Assembly: GCA_029551145.1 (NCBI GenBank)
Contig: JAKPGA010000004.1
Location: 1 to 64,000 of the forward strand
Length of the DNA: 64,000 nucleotides
Direction of reading: 5' to 3'
Source of the DNA: Thermotogota bacterium
Lineage (GTDB): Bacteria > Thermotogota > Thermotogae > Thermotogales > DSM-5069
Positions 1 to 12,814 of this stretch are shown here, piece by piece. Every line of letters begins with the position of its first letter. Positions within the stretch are counted from its first letter, which is position 1. A program made the translations under genes and the position numbers. The notes beneath the pieces were generated by a model, which was not told where the DNA came from, did no database searches, and saw nothing but the letters and a program-made list of their open reading frames with translations.

Positions 1-620
1 TCTGTCATAGCTCTTCTGGAAAATGTTTCGATTGTTTCTAAAATACCTGGATCATAATTTTGAACCACACTCGTGGCTTTACCATCACCAGTGATCTTGA
101 TGTCATATCTGCCATCTGGCAGGTAGAATTCTGCGTGGCCACTTTCATCTGTCGTGGTTGAAATAACTACATCTGAATTTTGAAGAATATTGACAGTTGC
201 CCCAACGGCTGCGCTTCCAGTTGTGAAATCAAGCACCTTCACTGTTGAATGGTTCCCACCTACCGTGAAGCTCCAAACAGGGCTTTCCACAGAGTCTGTT
301 CCATCTGAAACGACGACCTTCCAGTAGTAGGTTTGTCCGGGTGTAAGGTCTGTAACAGTATACTGAGGTTCATTGACCTCGCCAATCTTACTGAGGTTAG
401 TTTGGCTTGTTCCCAGATAAACTGCGAAGGTTAGAGCTCGACCTTCAGGATCTGTGGCAGTCGATTTCAATGTGACCGATTTTGTGGACGCAAGGACTGC
501 AACTTGAGAGCCATTTTCGGGATAGATCAGAGAAACTTGCGGGAGACGATTCATTGGTCCAAAACATCCGTACAATACCATGACAATGACACCAAACAAC
601 AAGAGCCACTTTTTACTCAT
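1..620 (-). CDS. Lipoprotein with fibronectin-III-like and carboxypeptidase-regulatory-like domains, 3' end cut by window
   Basis: I translated this reading frame directly. It opens with a short positive N-terminus, a hydrophobic stretch and the lipobox-like LYGC near residues 16-19, so an exported lipoprotein is likely. Residues about 27-120 have the shape of a fibronectin type III or Ig-like module (PENGSQV, then YYWKVVVSDG). After about residue 125 comes a segment like the carboxypeptidase regulatory beta-sandwich (GHAEFYLPDGRYDIKITG). The ATG at 620 is preceded by AAAGGGGG with suitable spacing, which sets the start. The gene continues beyond the left edge, so any catalytic domain is unseen. 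Function is unknown; surface binding or envelope structure is a guess. Confidence 0.85.
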   Translation of the reverse strand, partial: MSKKWLLLFGVIVMVLYGCFGPMNRLPQVSLIYPENGSQVAVLASTKSVTLKSTATDPEGRALTFAVYLGTSQTNLSKIGEVNEPQYTVTDLTPGQTYYWKVVVSDGTDSVESPVWSFTVGGNHSTVKVLDFTTGSAAVGATVNILQNSDVVISTTTDESGHAEFYLPDGRYDIKITGDGKATSVVQNYDPGILETIETFSRRAMT

Positions 621-1056
621 GAACACACCCCCTTTATGAGTTGTGATTGTGTTTGATAAAGATAAAGCCTGAATATTATTAATAAACTTACATCATGCGA
701 TCTATTAGATCTGTTATTGATTATACCACTCGGGCTTAAATCAATCAAGGTGAATAAAAATCGTCTCAAAGGAATAAGTTGTGCAAATATAGTAATTAGA
801 TGCTAAAATCCTTATTAGAACTCATTCCACGCAAATGGTAAGTGAGAGCAAATTGAATAAAATAAAAAGAAAAATGGTTAACCAAAAGGCATACCAGCAG
901 ATGAAAGAGAACTGTGAGAAAGTACACGTACCACGAATAGAAGCGAGGTTCGCCGGCAGTTCATAGATCTGAAAATGAATAGACCCAAACCCTGTTAAAG
1001 GATTTCCTGAAACAGACGATTAATAATATAGAAAAAGGATGTTCGGGGGTGATCAA
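621..1056. other. Intergenic region between the lipoprotein gene and flaG
   Basis: About 435 bases separate the divergent lipoprotein and flaG genes. The flaG-proximal part holds a sigma-28-like promoter (996-1022). A 43-codon open frame lies at 835-966 on the plus strand; it is lysine-rich, has no clear ribosome site and resembles nothing I know, so I do not call it a gene. The lipoprotein-proximal part is AT-rich and should hold that gene's promoter, but I could not pick a convincing pair of boxes. No tRNA or hairpin terminator was found. Confidence 0.6.
996..1022 (+). promoter_or_regulatory. Sigma-28 (FliA)-like flagellar promoter for flaG-fliD
   Basis: TAAA at 996-999, fifteen bases, then GACGATTA at 1015-1022. 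The known FliA consensus is TAAA-N15-GCCGATAA, so the -35 and spacing match and the -10 matches at 6 of 8 bases. It ends 34 bases before the flaG ATG. Late flagellar genes such as fliD are classical FliA targets, which supports the call. Confidence 0.6.
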
Positions 1057-1404
1057 ATGAGAATCGATCCGATGGACCGGACAATAGATGTGAGTGTTCA
1101 AAAGGCTCCATCAGTTAAGCCTGAGAATATTCGTGTTGAAAGACACGTAAATGAGAGTCAGAGCAATCAACCTGCAGACGTCGAAGACACACTGAATGAT
1201 CTTAAAAAGTCTTTTGAAAAGATCAAGACTTTTCTGAGATCGGAAGCTCAGTTCACAATAGACAGAGATCTCAATATGATCATAATCAAAATAAAGAACG
1301 TTGACACCGGTGAGATCATAAGACAGATCCCACCTGAGGTGGCTGTGAAGATCGCAAAGAATCTCCAAGAGCTGATCGGTGTTTTGTTCGACGAGAGGGT
1401 GTGA
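1057..1404 (+). CDS. flaG: Flagellar protein FlaG
   Basis: The 115-residue product matches the small FlaG family: a variable N-terminus, a helical middle, and a conserved C-terminal block with DRDLNMIIIKIKN followed by GEIIRQIPPEVAVKIAKNL. FlaG is a filament-associated protein often encoded beside fliD and linked to filament length. An ATG at 1039 also opens the frame, but the one at 1057 follows GGGGGTGATCAA with good spacing and is preferred. The TGA stop overlaps the GTG at 1401 of fliD, suggesting translational coupling. Expression is probably under the FliA-like promoter just upstream. Confidence 0.88.
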   Translation: MRIDPMDRTIDVSVQKAPSVKPENIRVERHVNESQSNQPADVEDTLNDLKKSFEKIKTFLRSEAQFTIDRDLNMIIIKIKNVDTGEIIRQIPPEVAVKIAKNLQELIGVLFDERV

Positions 1405-3218
1405 GAGATATGGATCTCTCCTCAATAGCCAACACGATAAATTACAAGTACCAAAGTTCCTCAAGCAGAATACAGTTTGGAGGAATGTTTTCCGGTTTGG
1501 ACACGTCGTCTATCATAGATGCGTTGCTGTCAAACGATGTGCAAAGAGCAAACAATCTCAGCACCAAGTACAAAGAACTCGATCTGAAGCAGAAGATGTA
1601 TCAAGAACTGGACGACAAACTGGAAGGTTTCATGAACTTTTTGAGTACATTCAAGCTCCAGTCCACACTTCTGGCAAAGAAGGTCGAAACCGATTCACAG
1701 GTTCTCACAGTTTCTGCTAACGCATCGGCTGTGAATGGAACGTATTACGTAAAGATTCTTTCCACGGCTACAAACAGCTCCTTACTGAGTGGCAGAACCA
1801 TCGGACCAGACAATATAGATGGATCTACCACCTTTGGAACGTTGAATTACAGATACACCGCTACCAACTCTGTGATAAAAATCCAGAAAGGTTCAAATAC
1901 ATATACAGTCTCCATAAACACGAGTGATACTATCAACGACATTGTCTCAAAACTCGAAACGATCTTTGGTTCATCGAATGTGAGCTTCACCGATGGGAAA
2001 TTAAGTATTCAAAGTAACGAAGCCTTCGCCATAAGACAGACCAGCGGCACCTTCATGCAGGTATTCAACCTATCAAACGCGCCAATAGTTCAAAGTGGTT
2101 CAACTTACTCCATTCAAAGCACGGCACATGTTGGTGCGATATCTTCCAACAAAACTCTTTCTGATATCGCGTCATATCGTGGGCTGACTCTAATCGATGG
2201 CCAACTGAATATAAACGACGTGAATATATCTTTCAACTCATCTATGACATTAACGCAGCTGATCAGCGCGATAAACAACTCCAGCGCAGGTGTTACCGCA
2301 AGATATGATGAAAACTCAGACAAATTGATTCTCACTTCCACATCTACTGGAGCAACACCCATTTCAGTCGACGACAACGGCACAGGTTTATCGCAGCTGC
2401 TCGGGCTGGATACCGGCGTCTTCAATGTTGGTAGTTCCGCTCATATAAAGTTGAGCAGTGACGGAGTGAACTGGACAGATCTGTATTCTTCGTCCAACAC
2501 CTTCAGCTACAGCGGACTGAGCATCACAGTCAAAGACATTTCAGCTTCGACACAAACGATAAGTGTTACGACCGACACCGACGCGATCGTTGAACAGGTG
2601 AAAGACTTTGTCAATAACTGGAATGAACTGATGAGCTATCTCTATACAAGATTGACCGAGAGCAAAGTCACAGGCAAAGAAGAAGATCAAATGACAGATG
2701 AAGAAAAGATGCAGGGAATTTTGAAGAACGATTCATTTCTCAGAACAGTTTTCAACAGAATGCGAGATTATATCACGAAGAATTTCTCTGGGGAGATTAA
2801 GTACCTTTCGGAACTCGGCATAACCACAGGTTCGTGGGGTTATGAAAACATGATGAAAGGAACCTTGGAACTGAACGAAGATACTCTGAGAGCGAAAATT
2901 GAAGATAACCCCGAGGCTGTCTGGGCTTTTTTTGGCAATACCGATACAAATTCCCAAGGTATGGCACAACAGATTCAGCAGTATTTGAGAGAATTGACCA
3001 AGTTCGGAGGCCAGATAGATTCAGTTGCAGGCTTGAATGGTAGTATAGCCAGAGAAAAACGTGTTCTCGCTCAGCAATTGAAGGATTGGATCCAGAGAAT
3101 ACAGAAAAAAGAACAGGACCTGTGGAGCAGGTTCACAGCCTTGGAAGAAGCAATTGCCAAGATGCAGTCAACCGGCTCTTATCTGTCTCAAATAACGGCA
3201 AATAAGAGTAGCTCTTAA
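1401..3218 (+). CDS. fliD: Flagellar hook-associated protein 2 (filament cap) FliD
   Basis: A 605-residue protein with the FliD N-terminal signature FGGMFSGLDTSSIIDALL (about residues 26-43), a Ser/Thr/Asn-rich central part typical of the exposed D2/D3 domains, and a C-terminal heptad-like helix region (VLAQQLKDWIQRIQKKEQDL) ending near AKMQSTGSYLSQ. It forms the cap under which flagellin subunits polymerise. GTG at 1401 overlaps the flaG stop; ATG at 1410 is an equally possible start with a GAGAGGGTG ribosome site. The 3' end overlaps the end of the convergent rng gene by four bases, leaving no room for an ordinary intergenic terminator. Confidence 0.95.
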   Translation: MRDMDLSSIANTINYKYQSSSSRIQFGGMFSGLDTSSIIDALLSNDVQRANNLSTKYKELDLKQKMYQELDDKLEGFMNFLSTFKLQSTLLAKKVETDSQVLTVSANASAVNGTYYVKILSTATNSSLLSGRTIGPDNIDGSTTFGTLNYRYTATNSVIKIQKGSNTYTVSINTSDTINDIVSKLETIFGSSNVSFTDGKLSIQSNEAFAIRQTSGTFMQVFNLSNAPIVQSGSTYSIQSTAHVGAISSNKTLSDIASYRGLTLIDGQLNINDVNISFNSSMTLTQLISAINNSSAGVTARYDENSDKLILTSTSTGATPISVDDNGTGLSQLLGLDTGVFNVGSSAHIKLSSDGVNWTDLYSSSNTFSYSGLSITVKDISASTQTISVTTDTDAIVEQVKDFVNNWNELMSYLYTRLTESKVTGKEEDQMTDEEKMQGILKNDSFLRTVFNRMRDYITKNFSGEIKYLSELGITTGSWGYENMMKGTLELNEDTLRAKIEDNPEAVWAFFGNTDTNSQGMAQQIQQYLRELTKFGGQIDSVAGLNGSIAREKRVLAQQLKDWIQRIQKKEQDLWSRFTALEEAIAKMQSTGSYLSQITANKSSS

Positions 3219-4627
3219 GATGTTTTCTTAATCAAGGTCAAATGGAAGTCTCCGGGACTCGATGCATCAAAGCTGAAAACCACTTTCTTGGCAATTGAAT
3301 CATTCACCGATTGTTTGATTTTCTCTACATAACCTGAGAGTCGCTGGTGGAGTGTAACCTTTACCGTGTTGTATTCGTTGATGTTTTGTATCTTTGAAAG
3401 TTCGTTCACAACTCTTTTCACTATAACAAGAGGTGAAATTACCCTTCCTGTTCCCTTGCAGACAGGACACGATGTGAACAACAATTGATCAACAGAAGGA
3501 GATTTTCTTTTTCTGGTCATCTCAAACAAACCCAGTTTGGTGAAACCAATTAACTCAATGTGTGCAGAATCACCCTTTACCGCACTCTGAAGTTCTTTCA
3601 AAAGTCTATCGTAGTAGTCCTTCGAGGGCATGTCTATGAAATCAATTATGACTATGCCTCCGATATTTCTCAGGCGCAGCTGTCTTGCGATCTCATGGGC
3701 GGCTTCAACATTTATCTTGTAAGCAAGTTCCGCGTGGCTTTTTTCAGCTACAAAACTCGCTGAGTTCACATCAAATACCGTGAGAGCCTCTGTGGTGTCA
3801 AGAGCAATATAACCACCACTGGGCAAATCTATCGTCCTTTCCTGCATGTGTCCGAGCTGGTTGTAAACACCCAGTTTGTCAAACAGATCTTCCTTGCTGA
3901 GATTGACTACAGGCCTTCTGGAGATCCTCTTACAGGCTTCCTTCACTTTTTCATAAACGGTCTCATCATTGACATATACTTCATCGATTTGTTTGTTCAA
4001 CTGCTCTCTGATAATGTAATCTGCAACGGTGGGTTCACTTCTAAGGAGCTTTGATTTTCTGGCTCTTTTGAAGTCTTTGAGTATTTCTGTCCACTCTTTC
4101 TTCAACTCTTCGAATTCCTCGACGATGACCTCTTCAGGAACCAATTCGGCGGCAGTTCTCACAACAACTCCTTCGTTCTTTGCGAGATTTCTGGTGAGTT
4201 TTTTCAATCTGTCACGTTCCTTTTGGTCAAGGACTTTTTTGGAGACACCCTTTGCGCGAGAAAGTGGAAAATAGACCAAGAACCTTCCCGCAAGAGATAT
4301 CTTCCCCGTCACCTGCGGGCCCTTGGAACCTATGGCATCGTGTTTCACCTGAACCAAGACCTTCATACCTTCTTTGAGTGTCTCTGAACCTGCGATCTGA
4401 TTGAGATACTGCCGCGACAGATCGCTCAATTTCAAGAAGGCGTTCTTGCTCTCACCGATATCTACGAAAGCAGCGTTAAGACCTGTTATTATCTTCTCAA
4501 CACGACCCACGTAGATATTGCCTGATAGAAACTCGTTTTCCTCGGTGAACAACTCTTGTAAAACACCATCTGAGAGTATCGCACCGTTCACTCTTTTTTC
4601 TTGCAGATTTATTATCAACTGATTCAC
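3215..4627 (-). CDS. rng: Ribonuclease G/E family endoribonuclease
   Basis: The 470-residue product has an S1-like RNA-binding region near residues 35-115 (GNIYVGRVEKI, NAAFVDIG), the RNase E/G catalytic core with the metal-binding aspartates in TVFDVNSASF (about residue 284) and IIDFIDM (about residue 327), and the zinc-link motif CPVCKGTG (about residue 386). Length fits RNase G rather than RNase E, because the long scaffold C-terminus is absent. It processes rRNA and degrades mRNA from 5'-monophosphate ends. GTG start. It is the last gene of the long minus-strand run and lies 14 bases after hpf, another ribosome-linked gene. Confidence 0.93.
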   Translation of the reverse strand: MNQLIINLQEKRVNGAILSDGVLQELFTEENEFLSGNIYVGRVEKIITGLNAAFVDIGESKNAFLKLSDLSRQYLNQIAGSETLKEGMKVLVQVKHDAIGSKGPQVTGKISLAGRFLVYFPLSRAKGVSKKVLDQKERDRLKKLTRNLAKNEGVVVRTAAELVPEEVIVEEFEELKKEWTEILKDFKRARKSKLLRSEPTVADYIIREQLNKQIDEVYVNDETVYEKVKEACKRISRRPVVNLSKEDLFDKLGVYNQLGHMQERTIDLPSGGYIALDTTEALTVFDVNSASFVAEKSHAELAYKINVEAAHEIARQLRLRNIGGIVIIDFIDMPSKDYYDRLLKELQSAVKGDSAHIELIGFTKLGLFEMTRKRKSPSVDQLLFTSCPVCKGTGRVISPLVIVKRVVNELSKIQNINEYNTVKVTLHQRLSGYVEKIKQSVNDSIAKKVVFSFDASSPGDFHLTLIKKTS

Positions 4628-4641
4628 AAAACTCTCACCAG

Positions 4642-5169
4642 CTAATCGACGAATTCAAACAGCCCTACCTTGCCGTCTTTTCGGACATAGAGCATGTTTA
4701 TCTCGTTGGTATCTGAGTTGCGAAAGACGAAAAACTGTCTCTTCATAGTCCTAAATTGCAATAAGGCTTCTTCCAAAGGCATTATTGAGAGCGGTATTCT
4801 TTTTGTTTCTGATATATCTGATTCTTCCTCGAAAGAAGAAGTAGATACTTCCGGCATCTTTTCGGCTGAAACACGATGTTTTTCACGGATTGTGGATTTT
4901 GTTTTCTTCACCTTTTTCTCCAGCGCATCGGACATCTTGTCGATAGCTGTGTAAAGATCGGGATCTTTTTCTTGGACAACCACTATGTTCCCTTTCAAGT
5001 TGATATTCGCTTTCAACACATAATTCAGCGCATCCTTCTCTGCCTTTATTTCAGCAGAGACTACGTCGCTGTCCTTCAAGACCCGGTCGACCTTCTCAAG
5101 CCTTTTCGACAGATACTGCTCAACGGCTGGTGAAGAATCAAAACCCCTTGTGCTGAACTTGTAATTCAC
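4642..5169 (-). CDS. hpf: Long-form ribosome hibernation promoting factor
   Basis: At 175 residues this is the long form. The N-terminal domain (about 1-95) begins YKFSTRGFDSSPAVEQYL and has the beta-alpha fold that binds the 30S decoding site. A lysine-rich linker follows, then a C-terminal dimerisation domain (about 122-175) containing PLEEALLQF and the ending DGKVGLFEFVD. Long HPF joins two 70S ribosomes into inactive 100S dimers in slow growth. The GTG start overlaps the upstream stop as GTGA and follows GGAGGTGAAGCT. Cotranscription with ATP synthase genes would tie ribosome storage to the energy operon; that is inference. Confidence 0.93.
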   Translation of the reverse strand: MNYKFSTRGFDSSPAVEQYLSKRLEKVDRVLKDSDVVSAEIKAEKDALNYVLKANINLKGNIVVVQEKDPDLYTAIDKMSDALEKKVKKTKSTIREKHRVSAEKMPEVSTSSFEEESDISETKRIPLSIMPLEEALLQFRTMKRQFFVFRNSDTNEINMLYVRKDGKVGLFEFVD

Positions 5170-5822
5170 AGCTTCACCTCCTCGAGTAGATCCTCTCTGT
5201 TTTTCACATATTCATCAATTGCGTTGAAATATTCTTCCTGGTGAAGCACAAAGTAGCCAAACAGACTTATCATAGTGTACAAAAGCACGTTTGTGTCAAG
5301 ATCGAATTTGAAAGAGCGTTCCACGTTCTCACCGAGATTTGCAGAAAAGAACTTGAGCTCTTCTTCTTCAAGGTGTTTCAGAGATTTCAGAAAGAAATAG
5401 TAAGCCAGCGCAAGCCCAACAACGATAACAGCAAAACCAAACACAACAAACAAGTTGATGATTAGACCGGCTGCAGCGATCGATATTCCAACGTAAAAAA
5501 ACGTTTCATCCGTTTTCAATACGACGGTGGCATAATTGGTAAACTTTTCAACCGTCTTGCGCTGCAATTCCTTTACCACTGAGCGCCATCTCATCAGTAC
5601 AAAAACCAGACCAAGGCCAGAAACAAAACACAGGCCCTCGGTGAAACCAAGAAAGCGAAGCGCAGATAGCGCCAATAGGTAATTAGCAGCGACTACAACT
5701 ATCGAAGCTATCAATCCTAAGACACATCCAACAAAAAACACAACCAGTGCATACGAATAAAAATCTCTCGACGGTAACTTCGACTTGTCAAGAAATGGTG
5801 CCATAAACTTGTCCACAGTCAT
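5166..5822 (-). CDS. Conserved membrane protein of unknown function (four predicted TM helices)
   Basis: I do not recognise this family. The protein of about 218 residues has a short N-terminus, two adjoining hydrophobic hairpins (about residues 25-80, and 130-170 with AAAGLIINLFVVFGFAVIVV), and a charged C-terminal tail ending KNREDLLEEVKL. The ATG at 5822 overlaps the stop of the preceding 56-codon gene as ATGA, so coupling is likely. GTG at 5816 is also possible because the AAGGGGGG ribosome site sits directly against the ATG and is better spaced for the GTG. The gene lies between the ATP synthase genes and hpf, in what looks like one transcript. Confidence 0.75.
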   Translation of the reverse strand: MTVDKFMAPFLDKSKLPSRDFYSYALVVFFVGCVLGLIASIVVVAANYLLALSALRFLGFTEGLCFVSGLGLVFVLMRWRSVVKELQRKTVEKFTNYATVVLKTDETFFYVGISIAAAGLIINLFVVFGFAVIVVGLALAYYFFLKSLKHLEEEELKFFSANLGENVERSFKFDLDTNVLLYTMISLFGYFVLHQEEYFNAIDEYVKNREDLLEEVKL

Positions 5823-5985
5823 CCCCCCTTCAAAAATGATAACAGAACTGACAGGGAAAAAAGCAATATACACAGCAAAATCAAGAAGATCGATGTCTTG
5901 GAAAGCTCTTCAGATGATTTTCTAAAGGCAAGAAGCGAAACCACAAGCAAGAAGACCCCTGCTATTGAAAGTGCGTAAATCAATT

Positions 5986-5989
<4 letters not shown>
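5819..5989 (-). CDS. Small membrane protein (56 residues, two TM helices) coupled to atpC
   Basis: This frame was found by reading the gap after atpC. It encodes 56 residues beginning MKLIYALSIAGVFLLVVSLL, then a short charged turn (RKSSEELSKTS), then a second hydrophobic helix (IFLILLCILLFSLSVLLSF) and a KGG end. The ATG overlaps the atpC stop as ATGA, and its own stop overlaps the ATG of the next gene as ATGA, with GCAGGAAG just upstream as ribosome site. Such double coupling argues for a real gene. The hydrophobic hairpin fold could be an ATP synthase accessory, but no family is recognised. Confidence 0.7.
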
Positions 5990-8585
<2,596 letters not shown>

Positions 8586-8586
<1 letters not shown>

Positions 8587-10097
8587 TATTCATGCCATCC
8601 CTTCAAGAATTCCGCGATGGCTTGTTTCAACTCATTTTCAATCTCCTGTGTCAATTCCCTTTTCTCTGAAATCGTCTTGAGCAAAGAGCTGTGTGTAGTT
8701 CTCATATACTTGAGAAATTCTGTCTCAAAACGCTTCACAGATTCAACTGCAAGTTCATCCAGATACCCTCTGACGCCGGCATAAAGAACAACCACCTGTT
8801 CTTCAACTGGCATCGGGCTATATTGATCTTGCTTGAGAAGTTCCTGCAATCTTTGACCACGAACGATTTGCGCCCTCGTGGCTGGGTCGAGTTCTGATGC
8901 AAATTGTGCAAAGGTTTCCAATTCCCTGAACTGTGCGAGGTCTATTCTCAGCATTCCAGCTACCTGTTTCATCGCCTTTATCTGAGCCGAGCCACCAACC
9001 CTTGACACAGAGAGTCCAACGTTGATAGCGGGTCTGAATCCAGAGTAAAAGAGCCCAGGTTCGAGATAAATCTGACCATCTGTTATAGATATGACATTGG
9101 TTGGAATGTATGCCGAAACATCATTGGCTTGCGTCTCAACTATTGGAAGCGCTGTCAAAGAACCTCCGCCCGATTTTTCGTCGAGCTTTGCCGCTCTCTC
9201 AAGCAGTCTTGAATGAAGGTAGAATATGTCTCCTGGGTATGCCTCTCTTCCAGGTGGTCTTCTTAAAAGCAAAGAGAGCTGCCTATAAGCCGCTGCGTGT
9301 TTGGATAGGTCATCGTAGATCACAAGTGCGTCACGTGAACTGTACATGAAATACTCACCCATGGCACAACCGGCATACGGAGCCAGATACTGTATCGGTG
9401 CCGGGTCCGATGCCGATGCGACGACAACCGTTGTGTAATCCATCGCTCCAAATTCACGCAGTTTATCAACGATGCGCGCTACAGAAGCTATCTTCTGTCC
9501 TATCGCCACATAGATACAGTAGACACCCTTTCCTTTTTGGTTGATAATCGTATCAACCGCTATCGCAGTTTTTCCCGTTTGTCTGTCACCTATTATCAAT
9601 TCACGCTGTCCACGTCCTATTGGAATCATCGCGTCAATGGCCTTGATACCCGTTTGAAGTGGCGTGTTCACCGGCCTTCTGTATATCACTCCTGGAGCTT
9701 TTATCTCGACTCTTCGTGTGTGTTTAACATTCACCGGTCCAAGTCCATCGAGTGGCTCTCCAAGAGGGTTAACGACTCTACCGAGTAATTCTTCACCAAC
9801 TGGGACCTCTATGATTTTTTTCAATCTGCGAACTATATGCCCTTCCTTGATCTGCGCGTATGGTCCCAGCAAAATCACACCCACATTGTCTTCCTCAAGG
9901 TTGAAAGCGAGCCCTTTCACACCTGTTTCTACAAACTCAACAAGCTCATTTGCCATGACGTTGTTCAAGCCGTAGACGCGCGCTATGCCATCACCAACCT
10001 GCACAACCCTTCCTGTTTCTTGAAGATCTATCTCTTCTTTGAACTCCTTGATTCTCTCTTCCAAAACTTTTGTTATTTCACCTGGGCTAATTCGCAA
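8586..10097 (-). CDS. atpA: ATP synthase F1 alpha subunit
   Basis: A full-length 503-residue alpha subunit with the P-loop GDRQTGKT (near residue 169), [19 protein letters not shown], the [17 protein letters not shown] segment and the ESGGG-type loop, here [13 protein letters not shown]. It holds the non-catalytic nucleotide sites and alternates with beta in F1. It follows atpH after only five bases. Confidence 0.98.
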
Positions 10098-10102
10098 TCA
10101 CA

Positions 10103-10645
10103 TCACCCCTTCTGAAAGACAGAACGAGCTATGTTTCTTAATCTCCCAGAGATAGAAACATCAAAGGTCCTGCCGTTGTACTCTATCACCGCACCAGCTA
10201 AGAGCGACTGGTCAAACTTTATATCGAAAACAGGTTCTCTTTTAGTGTATCGCCTGACAAAATCAGATATCGCTCTTGTCTCTTCATCGGACAAATCATA
10301 AGCAATGGTCAAAACAACAGGTACTTTCATCTGCGATTCTATTTTCATATTCGTGTAGTATCCCAAAATCGCCGGTAAAGACGCCTGCCTTTTCTTTTCG
10401 AACACTATTTTCAAAAAACTCCAGAATGGTTTGTCCACTGCCACGCCCACCTGATTCAGAAATCCAACAATCCGCTCGACCTGCTTTGCTGAATTCTGCG
10501 TGGGATCATCAAGAAACTGCTTTGTTTTGTCATAGAGTTCCACCACAAATGCGAGCAGCTGCCCATATTCTTCTTGTTTTCCAAGTTCAATCGCAACATT
10601 GAGTAAAGCTCTCGCGTACTTGGGTGCTATGTGAGAATATCTCAT
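10103..10645 (-). CDS. atpH: ATP synthase F1 delta subunit
   Basis: The 180-residue product fits delta (OSCP): helical N-terminal domain starting YSHIAPKYARALLNVA and a C-terminal part ending with GAVIEYNGRTFDVSISGRL, close to the conserved G-G-x-x-I-x-I-G-D-x-x-x-D-x-S-x-x-x-x-L pattern. It links the peripheral stalk to the top of F1. Its start overlaps the end of atpF by four bases. Confidence 0.93.
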   Translation of the reverse strand: MRYSHIAPKYARALLNVAIELGKQEEYGQLLAFVVELYDKTKQFLDDPTQNSAKQVERIVGFLNQVGVAVDKPFWSFLKIVFEKKRQASLPAILGYYTNMKIESQMKVPVVLTIAYDLSDEETRAISDFVRRYTKREPVFDIKFDQSLLAGAVIEYNGRTFDVSISGRLRNIARSVFQKG

Positions 10646-11130
10646 TCACTCTGTCCTTTCTTCAGTATGTTTACAAGATACTCTCTTTTTGCCTTCTCAT
10701 CGAGAACTCCTTGAAGAATCTTCATGGCGAGAGTTACGGCAATCTCTCCGGCTTTCTTTTCCACATCGTCCAAGGCTTGCTGTTTTTCTCTCTCAATCTC
10801 AGCGCGCGCTGAGTTCATGATCCTATCCGCTTCCTCACGGGCCTGATTTTTCGCTTGAGCAATCAATTCATCGCTTCTTTGTTTCGCATCGGAGACGATT
10901 TTCTCCGCCACTTGCCTCGCATTTGTTAGAATCTGTTCAGCCTCTTTCTTCATCTCTTGTGCTGCTTTTCGTTCTTTCTCAGCCTGAGCGAGCTCAGATT
11001 CAACCTTTTCACGTCTTTTGTCCATGATCTGAGTGAATGGCTTGTACAGGAGTTTATAGAGTGCAAACAAGAGTATGAAGAAATTGAGCAGTTGCACAAT
11101 ACCCGTGAGGTTAAGTTCAACAAAGCCCAT
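10642..11130 (-). CDS. atpF: ATP synthase F0 b subunit
   Basis: A 162-residue b subunit: one N-terminal membrane helix (LTGIVQLLNFFILLFALYKL) followed by a long charged coiled coil (DKRREKVESELAQAEKERKA onward) that builds the peripheral stalk. Only one b-type gene is present, so a b2 homodimer is expected. ATG at 11130 follows GGAGGACAGACC. It lies 12 bases after atpE. Confidence 0.94.
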   Translation of the reverse strand: MGFVELNLTGIVQLLNFFILLFALYKLLYKPFTQIMDKRREKVESELAQAEKERKAAQEMKKEAEQILTNARQVAEKIVSDAKQRSDELIAQAKNQAREEADRIMNSARAEIEREKQQALDDVEKKAGEIAVTLAMKILQGVLDEKAKREYLVNILKKGQSE

Positions 11131-11142
11131 GGTCTGTCCTCC

Positions 11143-12272
<1,130 letters not shown>

Positions 12273-12276
12273 TCGG

Positions 12277-12609
12277 TCACCTCCAAGACAAAAAGGCTGA
12301 CAGCTTGCCGTTCAAAAGTCCGAAGAAGGCACCAAAAACAGCTTGTATAGGTAATGTAACAGCGCACAAAGCCATGATAGTTCCACTCAAAGTATACCGC
12401 GACAGATAACCAACCACCGACATTTTCTTACGTGTTGAAACACACTTTTTAACATCATGCCAAAGAGCCAATATGTTAATACATGCACCAAGTGTACCAA
12501 AAAGCACACCTAAGGCTCCTTTATAACCGAAAAAAAGCCAAAAGACAGTTATTTCAATCGCGCCGAGAATCATTATGTTTTTCAGCATCTTTTTTATCGT
12601 GTCTGTCAT
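12277..12609 (-). CDS. atpI: AtpI-type ATP synthase accessory membrane protein
   Basis: A 110-residue protein with four hydrophobic segments (ILGAIEITVFWLFFG, ALGVLFGTLGACINILAL, two more near the C-terminus), directly upstream of atpB. Position, size and topology fit the ATP synthase subunit I family, which aids c-ring assembly or Mg2+/Na+ supply. Sequence similarity in this family is low, so the assignment leans on context. Its start lies inside the end of atpZ (56-base overlap). Confidence 0.75.
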   Translation of the reverse strand: MTDTIKKMLKNIMILGAIEITVFWLFFGYKGALGVLFGTLGACINILALWHDVKKCVSTRKKMSVVGYLSRYTLSGTIMALCAVTLPIQAVFGAFFGLLNGKLSAFLSWR

Positions 12610-12814
12610 ATTTATCGGCTTCTTTCAAAAGGTATTTAAAACCATTGTACAAACCTGAAGCAACACCAAGTAATACAAATATCACAAAAACCACGTGGTT
12701 TTTCACTGTCCATTTGTCGATGTAATAACCAAGAAAAGCTCCAACCGCGATGTTTGAAACCACAGTGACACCAAAGTTCATAACGATGCTGTACTTACTC
12801 AAGCCTTGGCGCAC
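12554..12814 (-). CDS. atpZ: AtpZ/AtpI family small membrane protein
   Basis: An 86-residue protein with two membrane helices: the first contains VVSNIAVGAFLGYYIDKW, the G-x-x-x-G-x-x-x-D-x-W pattern typical of AtpZ, and the second VIFVLLGVASGLYNGFKYL. The tail is highly charged. AtpZ and AtpI proteins together form a small channel-like accessory in some bacteria. The frame begins at GTG 12814 overlapping the cheX end by 16 bases; a TTG a few codons later, overlapping the cheX stop region, is another possible start. Confidence 0.78.
   Translation of the reverse strand: MRQGLSKYSIVMNFGVTVVSNIAVGAFLGYYIDKWTVKNHVVFVIFVLLGVASGLYNGFKYLLKEADKYDRHDKKDAEKHNDSRRD

Noticed and set aside
835-966. 43-codon lysine-rich frame upstream of flaG
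   Set aside because: No ribosome site, no similarity known to me, and it would lie in front of the flagellar promoter. Left as a remark in the intergenic entry.
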